The notes beneath the pieces are model-generated. The model did not search any database. It was not told where the DNA came from and saw only the letters and a program-made list of their open reading frames with translations. The position numbers and the translations under genes are program-made. Below are positions 41,632 to 53,237 of a stretch of DNA of 64,000 nt, one piece after another. The stretch is from Nitzschia sp. DOCU1 (lineage: Eukaryota > Bacillariophyta > Bacillariophyceae > Bacillariales > Bacillariaceae): positions 2,790,001-2,854,000 of the forward strand of contig OX595987.1 in the NCBI GenBank assembly GCA_951394045.1, in the 5' to 3' direction. Each line of letters starts with the position of its first letter. Position 1 is the stretch's first letter.

Positions 41632-41905
41632 CCATGCTACTACCCGTCGACGAATAATAATAGGTGAATAAAGGATTTTCTGCGCAAGAACGGCCCGCAT
41701 GGGATTTCCTGGACAGTTCGCCTAGCATAACACGAATCTCCACGAAAACAAAATATGGGACTGTATCATCCGTCGCTGCTAAATCGCCTACAGTGCCAGT
41801 CAGCACAAATAGGGGAAAACTTGCTACTACGCGCAATGTAGACCCGAAATAGTGATGCCAAAGTATCTTGTCTCAGTCTGGTTTTCACAGCGGGGCCGTC
41901 TTGTT

Positions 41906-42970
41906 CTATGTCGTCATGTGAGTCCCGACCCCGTTGACCCTTCGTAGTCGACGTTCCACAGCCGCCGTGTCCTTTGACGGATCTATATACCGCTGGGTTG
42001 TCTCCTCAGTAGCACAATTGCTTCCATCTTTGTTACAAGGAAAATTATGAACAGTGAAGGAGCCCGGTGTAGCCCATGCAACATGCTCCTCGATTCCTAA
42101 CAAATTCTTTCCCAGTTCTACACGGAAAAATCCAAGCTCTCCCCAATACTGGCCCCACGAATTTCGAACTATCCAATATTGCACTTGTCTGTCTTCGTCG
42201 TATCCCCAGCCAACTATACTGACGCCATGATTGTGGGTGTTATTTCGAGTGACTGCATTGTCCAGTAAAATCCCGCCCTCGTAGTTCAACAAAGGCTCAG
42301 CATTGACGGATGCCTTGACGGGCCCTCGAGCAAAGATTTCTGACATGATATCATGAACTTGCCCCAACGAATATGACCCATACTCAGCAACTGTTGCATT
42401 TGGAAAGCGACCAATGGCAGCACACGACCCACCCTTCTCGGGGTTGGTGCAAGTCTTGCAAATGTTCATGGGCGCGCAGGTTGTATCTGCATGTGGACAG
42501 AAACCATTGGTCGAATCCGCTGAACAGGCAATGTACGGTTGACAACTCTCAAAAGGTACGTATCCCGTTCGATAAATAAAATCAAATGCCCTAATAGAGG
42601 AGCCACCGTGGCAACTTCCCGCCGCTCCGTCGCCACCACAATTCAACAAGAATTGAATCGACAAGTTGATATCAGGTCCTGAAGCATTCCTAGCAATCTT
42701 GATCCGGTCTGCCAGTACAGACATGCTGGAGTGAGCCCAACAAGAGCCACAATACTGTGGAATATGCTGGTTCAGCGGGCGTGTCAAGTAGGATATTCCC
42801 GAGACATTTCCCCAAGAGAAGGATTTTGGAAGGTCGCTTGGATCCAAGTAGGTCGAGGGAAGGGGACTCACGATATGGCTCAACGTTTCATCCCCTGGAT
42901 ACCGAATTTCCCTGGCTCTCGCAAATGCCAATATAAAGGCAAAGGAAATAATCTGCAAGAAGCGTGTCAT
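41906..42970 (-). CDS. Papain-family cysteine protease, cathepsin X/Z type
   Basis: A single exon of 354 residues. Signal peptide about 1-19 (MTRFLQIISFAFILAFARA), then a short propeptide. QYCGSCWAHSS contains Q72 and the catalytic C77; NHGVSIVGWG holds H248 and VRNSWGQYWGE holds N270. The tripeptide HIP just before the active-site region (HIPQYCGSCW) is the mark of cathepsin X/Z, a carboxypeptidase of lysosome-like compartments. Many paired cysteines and sites such as NATV and NNTH suit a secreted or vacuolar glycoprotein. The C-terminal 40 residues extend beyond the catalytic domain and are basic. Confidence 0.9.
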   Translation of the reverse strand: MTRFLQIISFAFILAFARAREIRYPGDETLSHIVSPLPSTYLDPSDLPKSFSWGNVSGISYLTRPLNQHIPQYCGSCWAHSSMSVLADRIKIARNASGPDINLSIQFLLNCGGDGAAGSCHGGSSIRAFDFIYRTGYVPFESCQPYIACSADSTNGFCPHADTTCAPMNICKTCTNPEKGGSCAAIGRFPNATVAEYGSYSLGQVHDIMSEIFARGPVKASVNAEPLLNYEGGILLDNAVTRNNTHNHGVSIVGWGYDEDRQVQYWIVRNSWGQYWGELGFFRVELGKNLLGIEEHVAWATPGSFTVHNFPCNKDGSNCATEETTQRYIDPSKDTAAVERRLRRVNGVGTHMTT

Positions 42971-43297
42971 GATGTTTTACCCTTTTGATTGTTTGTCGAA
43001 TGAGTTTCCTAAATTTCCTTTTTAGCATTTTCTCGCTGTTTTGTCGATGTTGGTGGCATTTTTCCCTGCCAGCTCGAAAAGTCATTGGTTCCAACGGACC
43101 AATGTATTATGGACTTTGTGACGCAGACATACATATTATACGTACGTTGCTAACAATGTGACGTCATGTGCATGGACACCTTCGCGTTTTGATGGATACG
43201 CAATCAATGCGATGGCGAGGCACCATGATGATGGAGATTGTTCAGTGAACCCCACACTTGATGCAGATGCAAACCACCACTCAGGCGATGAGGAATA
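42971..43297. other. Divergent promoter region with upstream ORF
   Basis: The spacer lies between the cathepsin gene and the ankyrin-type gene. It contains a 28-residue upstream ORF (43212-43298) whose stop overlaps the start of the next gene as TAATG. Nothing else is recognised. Confidence 0.4.
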
Positions 43298-44488
43298 ATG
43301 GTTGTCTTTTGGGACACCACCAATGATGGCCGTGAGGGGGAAGAAGCCGCGAGTGGACAACCACGATCTTCAGACACAGATTCTGCGGCGTCGGATCGCG
43401 AGAATGATGGGAGGACGCTGTTCCATTTAGCGCGACTGGCGGATTGGCCGACCCTGATTTCGACATTACAATCTGTGACACCAGAAGCTTTGCGAGATCA
43501 GACTTATTCACTAATGGACTACGACGATAACCTCCTGCACATCGTATCTGGGAACGGGGATGTTCCATTGGAAGTTATTCAAGCCATTTTGGACCGCGCC
43601 GCGACAAGCGACGACAGTGAGTCCAGTATGAATCTGGCCGCCAAGCGAAATTATATTCAGCAAACGCCACTGCATGTGGCTGTGGTGAACATGCCCGAGA
43701 GGACAGATATCATCCAGTGCTTATATAGGGCTTGCCCAGCATCCGTCCAGGCGCGAGATTCTCAAAGATTGCGGCCCATTGATATCTTGACGCAAAAGAT
43801 CATCATGATGGAAGAAGTGATCAAATATGCTAGAAGCAGTTCCGAGAAAGAAGACTGCAAAAACATGTTGAGTTCTCTTTGGGACGCTGTTCGAGTACTA
43901 GTGGGCGCCGTGGGGACGCCTCCAACTTCGGACGAGACTCTACCAGTCGCGCCAGCTTTTGTCGTTCACGCCTGTCTGCGGAGTAAAGAAGTCCCCTTTG
44001 CCTTGACCGAACGTGCAATGAAGTATAACAAGGAGCAGTTAGCCTTGCCGGACGCCAACGGGGATCTCCCACTGCACGTGGTCGCCAGAATAGCACCCCC
44101 AGTACGCCCCAATGGTACCGCGCCAACAAATGACGACGAGGACGAAGAGGATGAAAACGACGATGATGAAGGTGACTTTTTAGACCGAGTTCTATCCTTG
44201 AATCCGGAAGCTGCCTTTCATTTCAACAACATGCAACAACTTCCGCTAGAAGTTGGAATCTTAGCCGGACGAAAGTGGCATTCTGGAATATTCGACTTGC
44301 TCCGGGCAAACCCGGCCGCGATCGAGGAACTCCATCTCCCACTCAACATTTTCCCCTTTGTCATTGAGTTGCTCACTTTTCATCCGGGGACAACGTTCCA
44401 AATGCTGCAATCATTGCCAGAACTAGTCATGACCGAGTCGTCTCAGTCCAAACCAAGCGAAATACCTTCAGATACAGCAAATAGATAG
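43298..44488 (+). CDS. Ankyrin-repeat-like protein
   Basis: 396 residues from ATG 43298. FHLARLADWPTLISTL, DDNLLHIVSGNGDVPLEVIQ, QQTPLHVAVVNMPERTDIIQ and ANGDLPLHVVARIAPP are degenerate ankyrin units of a type frequent in diatoms. An acidic insert (NDDEDEEDENDDDEGDF) separates the third and fourth parts. Such proteins usually bind other proteins; no catalytic domain is seen. The upstream ORF that overlaps its start codon suggests reduced or regulated translation (inference). Confidence 0.65.
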   Translation: MVVFWDTTNDGREGEEAASGQPRSSDTDSAASDRENDGRTLFHLARLADWPTLISTLQSVTPEALRDQTYSLMDYDDNLLHIVSGNGDVPLEVIQAILDRAATSDDSESSMNLAAKRNYIQQTPLHVAVVNMPERTDIIQCLYRACPASVQARDSQRLRPIDILTQKIIMMEEVIKYARSSSEKEDCKNMLSSLWDAVRVLVGAVGTPPTSDETLPVAPAFVVHACLRSKEVPFALTERAMKYNKEQLALPDANGDLPLHVVARIAPPVRPNGTAPTNDDEDEEDENDDDEGDFLDRVLSLNPEAAFHFNNMQQLPLEVGILAGRKWHSGIFDLLRANPAAIEELHLPLNIFPFVIELLTFHPGTTFQMLQSLPELVMTESSQSKPSEIPSDTANR

Positions 44489-44554
44489 AAGTTTGGAAGA
44501 ATCATAGATGGGTTTAAATTTTGATATTGACTACGAAAAAGAAAATTGAGTAGT

Positions 44555-45418
44555 CTATATTTTCCCCACCCCTCCAAACAGACTTTGGAACCATTCGTCT
44601 TGGTCCAAATTGGACGTGATAGGTCTTGACAAGGGAAACGTGAAATTGACCAATTTTGGGATTTCCTTGTATCGAATTTTGCGCCCCTTACTTGCTCGTC
44701 GGTCCACGACTTTCTTATTGTTTTGTTGCGACTTGGCCACCTTGAGGCGGGACGCGTCACCATTGGCGGCCGCCGCCGACTGCGCGACAAAATCCTTCAG
44801 CAGTTGCTGATAGACTTTGGAATCGTCCAACTGCTGGTCATCATCATCATTGTTGTCATCGCCATTGCTCCGGCGTATCTGCTCGTACTCTACCGTGGCG
44901 TCTACCTGTTGCCAAAAGGACGAGTCCAGGACTCGAAATTGTGACTTGGCCGTCAAACCGGCATGGAGTTGCAAGTCTTTGTGTCGTCGATTCAAAACTT
45001 GTTTCCATTCCTCGCGGCAGGTTTCGTATTCTTGTTGCAACGTCTCCTGTAGATCACTGGATGATTCATTCCGTACCATTTCACTGTATTCATTGGCATC
45101 GGACTCCTTCTTTGCTTCCCCAGTCAACAATTGCTGCCTGGCTTGGAGCAACGTCTCCAATAGCTCGTTACACGAGTCCTCAAAAGTATCGTCTCCCGAC
45201 GATGATGCCGTGGAAGTGACAGCTCGCTGCAAAAGAATCCGACATTCGACAAGGTGATTGTAAATCTTGGTTTGGCTCTGTGCTGCCTGCGCTCGCTGTG
45301 CATGAGCTGTGGTTTTCTTTTGCCGTTGCGTTTCGGTGCGAACATCCTCCGATTCCAGAGCTTGAATCGCATCAAAGACGGAGAGATTTCGTTTCTTTCC
45401 AGATTTCTGACTTCCCAT
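44555..45418 (-). CDS. AATF/BFR2-like nucleolar protein
   Basis: 287 residues from ATG 45418 (MGSQKSGKKRNLSVFDAI); an in-frame extension exists upstream but looks like 5' UTR. The middle is a coiled, Gln-rich region (VECRILLQRAV, then QARQQLLTGEAKK) and LDSSFWQQVDATVEYEQIRR. The end, DRRASKGRKIRYKEIPKLVN then DEWFQSLFGG, is the TRAUB domain of AATF/BFR2, which works in early processing of small-subunit ribosomal RNA. It is shorter than human AATF because the long acidic N-terminus is missing. Divergent from the phosphatase-kinase gene. Confidence 0.82.
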   Translation of the reverse strand: MGSQKSGKKRNLSVFDAIQALESEDVRTETQRQKKTTAHAQRAQAAQSQTKIYNHLVECRILLQRAVTSTASSSGDDTFEDSCNELLETLLQARQQLLTGEAKKESDANEYSEMVRNESSSDLQETLQQEYETCREEWKQVLNRRHKDLQLHAGLTAKSQFRVLDSSFWQQVDATVEYEQIRRSNGDDNNDDDDQQLDDSKVYQQLLKDFVAQSAAAANGDASRLKVAKSQQNNKKVVDRRASKGRKIRYKEIPKLVNFTFPLSRPITSNLDQDEWFQSLFGGVGKI

Positions 45419-45730
45419 GTTATTCGAATGTAATGTGAGGACGATTCTTCGGTTGCTGTTCAGCGAGTAGTCAATTGCTATGGCAAAGCTAAGGATGTAA
45501 TGATCTGTTCTATGATGGTCTGTGCTTTTTGTCTTTCCGACTTCAAAGAAAAAATTGCTTGGCGGGAGAGGATTCCGTCTGCCCATTGCCCGTCTCTCGC
45601 CAGAATCCAAGCACTTGACCCAATCGATCAAATCTTTGATTACTGCGACCTAACATGCAACGTCATCGGTTCGAGCCTCATCGTTTTTTCGAACCGCTCT
45701 CGCCGTCGTCTCGTCGTTTTCATCAACAAA
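45419..45730. other. Spacer between AATF and phosphatase-kinase genes
   Basis: A divergent promoter region. I see no regulatory motif or RNA gene in it. Confidence 0.35.
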
Positions 45731-48349
45731 ATGAGACTATTTCCCCTGTCTTGCAGACTACTCTCCAAGACAGTTAGTAGTAGGACCGTCCCTCGTATTG
45801 TCGGGTCGTTGAGGAAAGAGTATCGGGATTCTGACTATTGTGGAAAAGTTTCTGTCCGAATGATTTTTGCTAGTGGCGTCATGAAAACGATCTCTTTGAC
45901 TCAACTTCTTTCGAGTTGCATGGATGCCAGCCGGCAAGGATGTGAAGTGAGTTGGAATCATTGTCAACTTGATTTATGATTTGCACGCGCCCTCATGTTG
46001 CTATCTCTGCTGTTTGATAAATCATAGATCATCCAAGAGTTTCACAAAAAGTCACTCGGCGGCGACGGAATTTCCGGGACGTTGAAAGAAGGTGGCGAAA
46101 TCAAGAGCGTCGTGACACAGGCTGACATTGATGCTCAGGCGCGCATTGTGGGTGGATTGCGGCAAACATGGGGGAACGATCTTAGGATCATTGGAGAAGA
46201 AGATGAAGAAGACGCCAAACCCAGCTTGGAAGGAGGCTCGCTGGATAAGTCCGTCTTGGAAACAATACACGACAAGCTGCTGCTCGACGAAGAGATTCCA
46301 ATCGAAGATGTCGCATTGTTCGTCGATCCTCTAGATGGGACGCGAGAGTTTGTCGAAGGCCGTTTGCACAATGTGGCGTGCTTGATTGGTATTGCAAGGA
46401 AAAATCGGCCCGTTGCAGGTGTCATTGGTTTGCCGTTTCCAGAGGGCGGCGTAGGCGTACCCGTCCGAGTCCACTATGCCATCGCTGACCAGAGTGGTAG
46501 TGCAGGGTCTTGGCCCAGTACAACGGAATCTGTTGGTTCTAGCTCATGGAAAGAACAAATTACTATTCTAACAGGTGATTCCAAGGATCCAGTGTTGCTC
46601 AACGCGACTGCTTGCGCAAAATCACTAGCGGACAATCCACATCATGTACTAGTGGGAGGCACCGCTGCGAAACTACGCATTGTAGCAACCCAGCCAAACA
46701 GCTTGGCAATCCTCCACTTCAAAACGGAACTATGGGATACCTGTTCGCCCCAGGCTCTTATAGAAAGCAATGGAGGAAAGGTCACCGACCTGTTTGGTTC
46801 ACCGTTGGTTCATTCGCCTGACCGGCCCTTTGGAAACATTTTTGGTGTGGTAGCGTCTTCCGGGGAGCCAGAAGTTACCAAGATCCATGATAGTCTTTGT
46901 GCCCAGATGAGAGCAGATGTTGAATCCGTTCACAAAATATTTGGGAAGTGGACAGGCTCTTCCGTTGCCTCTTGCCCGCAAGCTATGGACGTCGCGAGGG
47001 ACTTGGACGGTGTTCCGCTGTCCGTGGTGGACTTGGAGAAACGAATTCTCGAGAGTCTACCAGGAACCACAGGAAAACTAAAATCTTATTCTGTACCTGA
47101 GGAGGGTGCCTGGAGAGGCATGATGTCGAATGGCGGGCGGCTTCACCTCGAGTGGGAGGGAGGCGGGTCGCAGCTACACCTGCCCAGCAGTGTGTTTTAC
47201 AAGCGTATCGTCATGGCAGACCTTGCTCACGCCAGAGACAAGTTGACCTCGGCCCCACATAAACTTGTCCGAGATGTTAAGAGCTATCAGGTTGAGACAT
47301 CATTTTTGACTTCAAAGGCATGTGAGAATTTCATTCAAGAAACCGGAATACACATTAACAAGGTATTTGGGTCGGACCTTCGGCCAGTTGCAGATGATCT
47401 AGGACCAAGGGAGCAGCTCGAAAGCCGTTTTTCCGTACTTCTGGAAGACTTTAATTCTGAGGATGGCTGGAAACAACAGTGGCTTCTCGATGAAGAGGGG
47501 GCGAGGGCAGCACTTGAGAAACTCGCAAAAATGCATGCCTACTTTTGGAATGGTTCAAATTTCTGGAAGAAAGAAGGCGGAAGGCTGGGCGCCGAATTGA
47601 ATCGTTCTGTCTGGACGAATGGAGGGTACATGCAGCCCAAATTGCAAGGGCTCGAGCAACTGGGAAAGATCGCACAGGGATGGGAGAAGCGTTTCCCTAC
47701 TTTCAAAGAGGCTCTGGCAGGTATACCAGGTGTCGGCAAGTCTGAACGCCTTGCCGACCTAGGCGAACGACTCGAAAAGATAGCTCCCGCTGTCGGAGAG
47801 ATGTCACATCCTTTCGGTACCGTGGAGAAGGAATATGACGCCTATCGTACTCTCATTCACGGCGATCCAAAGCAAGCTAACATCTTCTTTCGCAGATCGG
47901 CTGGAGGAGACTTGCAAGTTGGGCTCATCGACTTTCAGTGGAGTGGTTTTGGCCTTGCTGCAACTGACGTCGCCCACCATATTTCCGCCGCTGTACTGCC
48001 ATCCTGTGTCTCGTACGATGGCAAGAAAGAAGAGAAACTTTTGGATTTTTACTACGAGAGTCTTGTGACCGGACTCGTTGAATACGGAGTTGCGGCGACA
48101 AGGCAAGAAGTGGAGACAAGTACGTTTCCGCGCTCGGTATTTCAAGAGCAGTACGAAATCGCCCTGTTGGACGTGTGCCGCATGGTTTTTGCGTACGCAT
48201 GGAGCAGATGGAAAGCTGAGTCGCACCCAACCCCGGAGTCGCTCAATCGTAATGCCTACAACAAGTCTTTCGATAGCGCGCTCTGGCTGATCTGCAGGTG
48301 CGAAGCGCTGCTTGAATCGTACGAAACCCGCCCTTTCGGACAAGGCTGA
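45731..48349 (+). CDS. Fusion of 3'(2'),5'-bisphosphate nucleotidase/IMPase-like domain and EcKL-type kinase domain
   Basis: Two exons, 45731-45946 and 46028-48349 (intron 81 nt), about 845 residues. The N-terminus (MRLFPLSCRLLSKTVSSRTV) is basic and free of acids, a likely mitochondrial or plastid presequence. Residues about 60-350 form a lithium-sensitive phosphatase fold: SVVTQADIDAQARI, LFVDPLDGTREFVEG (metal-binding D172 and D175) and ELWDTCSPQAL. Residues about 400-845 form a choline-kinase/aminoglycoside-kinase-like fold of the EcKL type: TLIHGDPKQANIFFR (catalytic loop) and VGLIDFQWSGFG (metal-binding DFQ). A phosphatase and a kinase in one chain is unusual. Substrates are unknown: the first domain may act on PAP or inositol phosphates, the second on a small alcohol. 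Confidence 0.82.
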
Positions 48350-48399
48350 GTAAGAATGAAAAAATCGTGGTATCAACGAATACAACTAGTAACACTTTC

Positions 48400-51300
48400 C
48401 TACAGCGACATTTCGTCTTCGGGCCTTCCTTCTGTTGCAGCATCGAATGCTGCCTTCGATGCAAGGACATCTGGGTGGCTCTCTCCAAGCTTCTCTGCTC
48501 GAATAGCCAACGCTTTGTCGTGCCACTGGAGAGCTTCCGTGAATTCCCCCTTCCGACTCAAAACGGTCCCCATGCAACTGTAAGCTTCTGCCGTGGCAAG
48601 GTCCTCTGGGCCGAGGATTTCTTCCCTGGCCGTGACCGCCTTTTGGAATTCTGCCTCTGCGTCATCATACTCGCCGTTCTTGTCAAGAACTTGGCCATAC
48701 TTAATCCTAGCCGTTGCGGTATCTAGATGATTGTTCCCAAATCGAGTCTCGTTGGCAGTGACGGCTTGTCGGAAGGCTAGTTTCGCACCAGGCAAGTCAC
48801 CCTTCTCTTGAAGCAACTCGGCTATAACAAGACACGAAGATGCCGTATCAGGGTGATTCTTCCCAAGGGCGGCCGTTCGGATTCCAAGTGCTTTACTGTG
48901 GTTCTCAAGTGCCTTCGTTTGATTTTTCGATTTCATGTAGGCCTCTGCGATATATTGGTATGTGTTTGCCACTTCTGGGTGGTTGCTACCAAGGACTTTC
49001 TCGAAGATGCCGAGCGCCTTCTTGTGTTCAGCCTGAGCACCTGCAGTGTCACCAGTAGCAGTTTTCAGGCATCCGATAGCGTTCATTACGTTGGCGGTTT
49101 TCGGGTGATTTCTACCGAAAACTTGCTTGCGTATTGTGAGACATTCTTTGTAGTGCGTCATGGCCAAGTCGAATGATTCCTTGGCGACAAGTAATGAACC
49201 CACTTCGTAATACGACACAGATGTAAGGTAGTGCATACGTCCAAGGGCATTGCTTCGGATTTTCAAAGCCAGACGATAGGCCGTAAGCGCTTCCTCTAAA
49301 TCACCTCTTTTCTGCAGTACAGAGCCAAGATTGCTGTACGATATTGCGCAGTCCGCATGGTCTCCACCCAAGATTTGCATGCGCATGTTCAGTGCCCGCC
49401 GGTGGTAGGTTTCGGCCTCATCAAATTGGTTCTGTTTCAGCTTGATTATGCCGATTGCTGTAATCGAATCTGCAACTTTTTGGTGCTTCTTTCCAAGTGT
49501 CTCTTCTTGAATACTCAAAGCAGTTTCATACGATTTGATCGCGGCATCAAATTCGCCTTGTTCCCCAAGGATGTTTCCAATGAGAGTATGACTTTGAGCG
49601 AGATTTTCGTTCTCTCCGCCAAAGATTGACTCTTGGATAATGAGCGCCGTCCGACATTCCGCAATCGCCTTCTTGTATTCACCTTTGTCGCAAAGCGTTT
49701 GTGCTACCGTGAGATAGGAATCAGCGACCAGGAGATGATCTTCACCGAGCGCATCTTCTCGGATAGAAAGGCTTTTCCTGAACTCGTTCAATGCTTCATT
49801 GTAGTCACCCTTCGCGCTCAGGGCCTTGCCCATATAATTATGAATCATGGCAATCTCTGGGTGTTCGGCCCCCAAGTTTGCTTCCATCACAGACAATCCT
49901 TCGCGCAAGTACAGAAGCGCACCATCTGGATCACCCTTCTTCAAAAGCGTCAGGCCGAGATACTGGTAGGTTGTTCCTGTAATAACGTTACCCTTGCTGA
50001 AAGCAGATTCTTCCATCGTCAACACACGCTTGAACAACTCCAGTGCCTTGTCTGTTTCCTCCAGCTTTTCGTAGAAAATACGTGCAAATAGCTTGAGCTG
50101 ACTCGGATCATTGGATTCCAACAAAAATTCCATCAGCTGGTCGTCGACACCTCCGAGCTGAAGGAGCATATCCAAATCGCGTAATGTTTCCACATCTTCA
50201 CGGAATCCGCCGGCGAAGTAAGAACGGAAGTAAACTTTGTGTGAGCTCCTGCCAAAGTGTTGCCTGAATTCTCTGTGGTGAACCTGAATCTCGCAAATGA
50301 AGGCAAGTTCATCCTTGTAGGGCACAGAAATATAGTACAGGATGTCGCGATATCCGTCGAACTGTGGTGCGGCGAATCGATTTTCACATTCCACAATGTG
50401 CATATTTTCTTTGAGCCATTTGTTGATATCTGACATTTGTTTGTATGTTCGGCAGACGATACTGGCACGTAGGATGTCGTACAACCAGGATTCCGGCGGT
50501 CCAGGCTGTCGGTAATTGTATTCCTCTTGTGCCTTCTCGGTCGCCCGGTCACGATTCTTGATCTCTGCCAACTCCAAATCGTCGTCATCTAGCCCAGATA
50601 CCGAATCAATGAGATTGTGCAGAATTGATTTAAACTCAGGCAGGGCTTCGTCTGCGGCCCGATACAGATCTGCCAAGTGCTTGATAGGCTTTCCATGAAG
50701 ATCTTGCTGACGATACCCAGCCTTGAAAGTCCCGTCCCGTTCCTGAATTCCCTTGGAATGGGATTTCACTTTCATGGCAGCAATTTTGCCTTGCGGGTCC
50801 ACTTGGCTGACGCGTTCTTCGGCAATCGCTTGAAGCTCGAAGAAATGAGCCAGTCGTTCAAAGAACCGTTTCTGGATTACGGTCACGTCAACATCGTCGG
50901 TTGGCATGGACTCGTCCGGGGTAGGCGTAGGCGGTTTCGAAGCCTTAGACTTTTTTGTAGCTTTTTTCGCAGGCTTTTCGTCCGCCTCTACTTCTTCCTC
51001 GGCGTCTACAGCCTCCTTTGGATCGTATTTGAAATTAGCCTGAGACTTTGACAGCTCGGCCTCTTCGTCCACCATGTCGGCGTCATCCATACTATCCGTG
51101 CTTCGGTTGCGGGATTCAACGTACGTGTGCATCCGCCGTTCAATAGTCTCAACAGACTCCAAGAGTGGCTCCAGCATGGCCTTTTGCATATTGATAATCA
51201 TGTTGTTCAACGCCTCCAATTCTTCGGTCAGCTCACCAAAATCCTCCGTTTGTGTCATCTGCAGCATGGCCCGTAGTTTCTTCTCTACCATCATACCTGC

Positions 51301-51497
51301 TTTGATCTTCTTCTTTTGATTGTACGGCCGAGCAACTGCTTGCGCCTTTTTGCAGCGAATAATGGCCTAACCACATCGAAAGTAAATGTCAACAAAAATT
51401 GAGCCAGAAAGTCCATCGCACAATGCAGTTGACGTCTGAATCGACGGTTTGTTGACCTTACCTTTTCAAGGGCATGATCTGATGCCTTCCCCGACAT
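48400..51497 (-). CDS. RelA/SpoT-like fold domain joined to a long TPR array (paralogue 1)
   Basis: Two exons, 51497-51462 (MSGKASDHALEK) and 51366-48400, 1,000 residues; the splice is supported by alignment with paralogue 3. Order: helical N-terminus, acidic and Lys/Pro linker, a conserved block (FFERLAHFFELQAIAEERV, then DGTFKAGYRQQD), then at about 285-405 a RelA/SpoT-like region: RDRATEKAQEEY, PPESWLYDILRASIVC, ENRFAAPQFDGYRDILYY and FICEIQVHHREF. The GYxD-LY and EIQ elements and their spacing match the (p)ppGpp synthetase fold; the final IRT of true synthetases is replaced by VHH, so activity is doubtful. The rest is about twelve 42-residue TPR units of kinesin-light-chain/NPHP3 type (ALxIREDALGEDHLLVADSY). 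No transport signal. Confidence 0.78.
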
Positions 51498-53237
51498 TTT
51501 CACCTCTACTACTTGCCACTCAAGTGTCTTAGCACCAGAAGCAGAAACTTTGCACCTTTCCTCCTCGTCCTGCTTATACCGGACGCGCCAATAAAGGATG
51601 GGAGCAATAGGCAAAACTTATTCAACTTATCTGCCTCTCGCTGTGTGGTCGTTATTCACTTGAAAAACTCGGAAGGTTTGTGGCGAGTTCTCTCGGCGGC
51701 GGATGAAAACGAGAGGCGCCGCGGACAATTATGAAAGGACAGGCGACGAAACGAGGATCGCCGGTCATAATTGATGCATTACATAATGGCGGTTCATCCT
51801 GCGAACCCCATCCGTCCCTGTTCTCCGCTATCACGAAACCACGAATTTTCGTCGAGCGCGAAACGGGATTCGCCCAAAAGATGCCGCCGACGGTCGGCGG
51901 TGCATTTTTGGTGCATAGCGACGTACGTTTCCTTTTCTCTCGGCCATCACTACTGACACAAGGGGAATGGATAGATGACAATAAAGATGCTACCCCCACG
52001 CCGATGGAATGAAAGCCCACGAGTATTGCTGTATCCTACTTTAATCTCCTCGTACGGTCAGCTTGAGCTTTCCTTACCACCTCCAGAATACATGCTTCGG
52101 AGGTTGTTGAAGCAGGCGATGTCGGACTCGGTGAGCAATGCGCCTAGTTCTCATTTTTAATGCTGATTCCAGCAAGGCGAGACTCATTGCTAACAATGGC
52201 ACAGAGATAATCAAACCAGCATGTTCACTCCGATCCTTCTGTCTGGAAAATTAAAACCTTCGGAAGAATGGCTCGTCAACGTAACGTCCGAGGAGTCAAA
52301 GCCAAGGCGTAACTACTCCGAACAGGCCATCACGCGGCCCCCACCTCCCAAACCAGCATCCCCGCACTATCAAAAGTCTCCAATACAATTTTCAAGGCTC
52401 TGGATGATCACGATCCCACCAATCCAAGCGTCCTGGAATTCAGCAACCAAATTAGCGGGCTCGGTTGCGTCGAGTCCGGCATAGAGGAAATCTGTCAAGA
52501 ATGATGAAAGCAGCGATGGTCTCCGACTGTGGAGATGCCGATACATACTTTTTCAATTCAAAGACGGGCGATATGCCGATTGAAGAACCTAAAGAATTGT
52601 GCTAAGGCAATTCAGTATTGGGTATCACGTTTCACCAAGAAACATGGCGAACTCTTTGCAGGAGCTGGTCGTCCTTGCAGCAGTCCTTGTGTGGGGCCAG
52701 TGCTTCCTATGTAGAGTAGTTGTTTAGTAGTATTGTATGAACTCTTTTGTTTTCCCTTTCTTCGTAGAATCGAGGATTTGGCCAAAGGGGATGAATCAAA
52801 TCGTAGATCGCTGCTTTAATACTAGTACCTATCCAAATGAGTTTGACTACGACGACACAAATGCCACGCGCCAGCCAGTGCACGCATACAGGCTTGGATC
52901 TTCGACCAAATCGACTACTGAGATCATTCGTGCGTGATGTCGGTGGTGGATCCGCGAAAGACATAATTATGACCATGACCGCGCCGGCGTAGCGACCGTA
53001 CGAACGCGTTCTTGACACACAAGACTTGTTGCGGTTGTTGTGGGGCCAAATTTGTGGAGCGATTGTCAGCAAACCAAATTTTCAGAACATCTTCGACGTT
53101 AGACAAAGCAAACGCTGCACTTGCTGCTGCCGCCTCCCTCCTTTGTGACTAACAAGACGCCACTCAAGTAGCGACCAGGCAGAGAAAGCTGAAAGTTCTG
53201 CGTATTATCTTGGTAGTGGCTGCAATCTTTGTGTACC
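51498..53237. other. Gene-poor 1.7-kb region between two divergent TPR genes
   Basis: Several ORFs of 60-95 codons lie here (for example 51731-52012) but none has recognisable domains. At about 52.27-52.61 kb there are fragments that look like decayed coding sequence, described separately. The rest is presumably promoter sequence. Confidence 0.4.
52268..52504 (+). pseudogene. Candidate relic of a small gene, one internal stop
   Basis: One frame reads from ATG 52268 (MARQRNVRGVKAKA) to a TGA at 52502 and is broken only by a TAA at 52310-52312. The part after the stop (PALSKVSNTIFKALDDHD, then VLEFSNQISGLGCVES) has the look of real protein. A second frame beginning at the next ATGs (MMKAAMVSDCGD) continues with TYFFNSKTGDMPIEEP, which recalls the end of a WW domain. 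I cannot name the ancestor. Confidence 0.35.
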
